Positions 28,854-30,195 of a DNA stretch of 30,195 nt are shown piece after piece (the first letter of the stretch is position 1; every line of letters starts with the position of its first letter). The stretch covers positions 1 through 30,195 of IMG/VR virus record IMGVR_UViG_3300045135_002361; one strand, written 5' to 3'. The position numbers were made by a program, and so were the translations under genes. The notes under the pieces are model-generated. The model did no database searches. It was not told the DNA's origin and saw only the letters and a program-made list of their open reading frames with translations. The stretch is from a virus.

Positions 28854-29505
28854 TTACAATAGACTTAGAGAGGCATTTAATGATTGTGAGCTAGAGTGGA
28901 AGCCTCAATCCGTTGGCATTAAAAATGGCAAACCTTGGGCGATGATTCTATGCTATGTACAAGCTAGGGCAATACAAAACAGGCTAGATGAGGTCTTTGG
29001 GCCAATGAATTGGAAGGACGAATACCGATTTGAACAAAATGGTGTTATTTGCCGATTAAGTGTGTACTGCAACGAAAAAAAAGAATGGATATCAAAAGAG
29101 AATGGAAGTCCAGAAACAGATATTGAATCGTTTAAAGGGGGCATATCTGGGGCATTTAAGCGTGTTGCTAGTTCTGGGTATGGTATTGGCCGATATCTAT
29201 ACGAATTAGATACAACCTTTGCGGAGTGTTCTATGACTAAACAAAAAGGATACAAACAAGCTAAAACGAAAGACAACCAATATTTCTATTGGAAGGTTCC
29301 GACAAGTATTGATAGTGCATCCAAGTCACAACCTACACAACAAAAGCCAAGAGAGAAAAACGATTGGGAAAATAAGCTATTAAAACAAGCGAATAATGAT
29401 GAGTCCGTATTGCTTAGCATTAGTGACTCATGGAAAAATGGCATTGTGAGCGAGAAACAATACAATTGGTTTTCTAAGCAACTAATTGATCGCAATTACA
29501 AATAG
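28846..29505 (+). CDS. Rad52/22-like single-strand annealing protein
   Basis: 219 residues with GGAGG before ATG. The N-terminal 130 residues follow the Rad52 family: YVQARAIQNRLDEVFGPMNW, then EYRFEQNGVICRLSVYC, and the SFKGGISGAFKRVASSGYGI helix ending GRYLYEL. It anneals complementary single strands in phage recombination, likely working with SSB encoded two genes on. The C-terminus is variable and charged. No partner exonuclease is visible unless VRR-NUC serves. Confidence 0.85.
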   Translation: MTNYNRLREAFNDCELEWKPQSVGIKNGKPWAMILCYVQARAIQNRLDEVFGPMNWKDEYRFEQNGVICRLSVYCNEKKEWISKENGSPETDIESFKGGISGAFKRVASSGYGIGRYLYELDTTFAECSMTKQKGYKQAKTKDNQYFYWKVPTSIDSASKSQPTQQKPREKNDWENKLLKQANNDESVLLSISDSWKNGIVSEKQYNWFSKQLIDRNYK

Positions 29506-29528
29506 AGCTAAATAAAAGGAGAATTAAA

Positions 29529-30017
29529 ATGTCACTTTGGACTATAAAAAAAGAATACGAAATAATTTTAAACGATATCATTGATGATGATGGCGTGGTA
29601 TCAGAACAAGCAGAACAATTATTAGCAATTAATGTTGAAAAGCGTGATGATACAGCTACTAATTATTACTACATCATTAACAATCTTCAACACGAAAACG
29701 GACAAATCGATGAAGAAATTAAACGCTTACAAGCACTAAAAAAACGCAATAAAACAAAAATAGAATTGCTATCACGCTCAATCATTGGATTAATTAATCT
29801 ATACGGTGAATTTAAATCAAATCTCCTTAATTTCAAAACAAGAAAATCAACCATTGTTGAAGTAGATGAAGATTCTATCAATGAGCTATTAGAAGAATAC
29901 ACAACAATTAAAACAACAATAGCACCAAACAAAACAGCTATAAAAACAGCCTTAAAAAATGGATTAGAAATAACAGGTTGCCGACTAGTTGAAAAGCAAA
30001 ATCTAAATATTAAATAA
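29529..30017 (+). CDS. Sipho_Gp157-like protein
   Basis: 162 residues matching the Gp157 family in order: SLWTIKKEYEIILNDIIDDD, EKRDDTATNYYYIINNLQHE, the coiled-coil EEIKRLQALKKRNKTKIELL, a RKSTIVEVDEDSINELLEEY segment, PNKTAIKTALKNGLEITGC, and the ending RLVEKQNLNIK. The family sits beside SSB and annealing genes in many phages. In streptococcal phages it was linked to phage resistance, but its biochemical role is not settled. AAGGAG lies 6 bases before ATG. Confidence 0.88.
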   Translation: MSLWTIKKEYEIILNDIIDDDGVVSEQAEQLLAINVEKRDDTATNYYYIINNLQHENGQIDEEIKRLQALKKRNKTKIELLSRSIIGLINLYGEFKSNLLNFKTRKSTIVEVDEDSINELLEEYTTIKTTIAPNKTAIKTALKNGLEITGCRLVEKQNLNIK

Positions 30018-30028
30018 GGAGAATTAAA

Positions 30029-30195
30029 ATGCAAAACTTTACATTAATAGGAATAATTTCAAAAGATACAGAATATCGAATGACCGAAAAAGGGGATGCA
30101 ATGGTTCGTATATCTGTTCGAGTCTCAAGTAATAGGAAAGACGATCAAGGGCGTAGAATTAGTGACTTTTTCTACATGACGGCATGGGGAAAGAC
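30029..30195 (+). CDS. ssb: Single-stranded DNA-binding protein, N-terminal part (continues at 1)
   Basis: AAGGAG lies 6 bases before ATG. It opens MQNFTLIGIISKDTEYRMTE, a normal SSB start, then ISVRVSSNRKDDQGR and RISDFFYMTAWGK. The gene runs off the window and resumes at position 1 (see 1-206). The right-end copy has Tyr where the left has Asp. Confidence 0.9.
   Translation, partial: MQNFTLIGIISKDTEYRMTEKGDAMVRISVRVSSNRKDDQGRRISDFFYMTAWGK
30153..30195. repeat. Right copy of 43-bp terminal direct repeat
   Basis: Same as bases 1-43 except at 30173 (T against G at 21). Supports circular closure; the unique length would be 30,152 bp. Confidence 0.9.

Noticed and set aside
1-30195. Temperate phage or prophage
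   Set aside because: No integrase, excisionase or attachment site is visible. The RHH and HTH proteins alone do not show lysogeny.

Overview
The window is an essentially complete small tailed-phage genome, AT-rich and tightly packed. Its first and last 43 bases are the same apart from one base, and one ssb gene runs off the right end and back in at the left, so the molecule is circular or was assembled from circularly permuted DNA of about 30,152 bp. The virion genes (P22-type portal, scaffold, HK97-type capsid protein, adaptor and hub-like proteins, three ejection-type internal proteins, fibres, no tape measure) suggest a short-tailed podovirus. Shine-Dalgarno sites of the GGAG type are common inside the operons. 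The lysis genes (three-helix holin, L,D-transpeptidase-fold domain, permuted papain-like protein) and a short lipoprotein-like gene fit a Gram-negative, low-GC host; I cannot name the genus. I see no integrase, DNA polymerase or tRNA.

Layout: (1) The early block is rightward, from 27369 through the end and on to 3910. It holds an RHH regulator, Cys-rich and membrane mini-proteins, a Rad52-like annealing protein, a Gp157-like protein, SSB, a lipoprotein-like protein, a replication initiator with lambda-O-like iterons inside its own gene, a possible helicase loader and a VRR-NUC nuclease. (2) A leftward virion operon runs from 17485 to 3894: SAP-like protein, scaffold, capsid, decoration, fibre, adaptor and hub, cupin-like protein, ejection proteins, second fibre, and a cluster of membrane proteins with a papain-like enzyme. 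(3) A leftward packaging and lysis operon runs from 27256 to 20334: ParB-like, small terminase, large terminase, HTH protein, zinc ribbon, SNase, holin, L,D-transpeptidase-like domain. (4) A rightward three-gene block (17612-20275) starts with the portal and sits in reverse between the two leftward operons.

Two places stand out. Between the lipoprotein gene and the initiator (about 479-1040) lies a chain of five sigma70-like promoters. The first four each drive a short non-coding hairpin unit, and the T-tract of each terminator doubles as, or abuts, the -35 box of the next promoter; the fifth drives the initiator. In the lysis region, the three-helix holin ends on an A10 run, and a -1 shift there runs straight into the L,D-transpeptidase-like frame, which has no convincing start of its own. 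The phage may therefore make a holin-enzyme fusion by recoding.

Further oddities: the heads of both leftward operons, the portal and VRR-NUC lack a Shine-Dalgarno and carry a -10-like box 6-8 bases before ATG (possible leaderless mRNAs); the portal and the next two ORFs follow in one frame with single stop codons between them.
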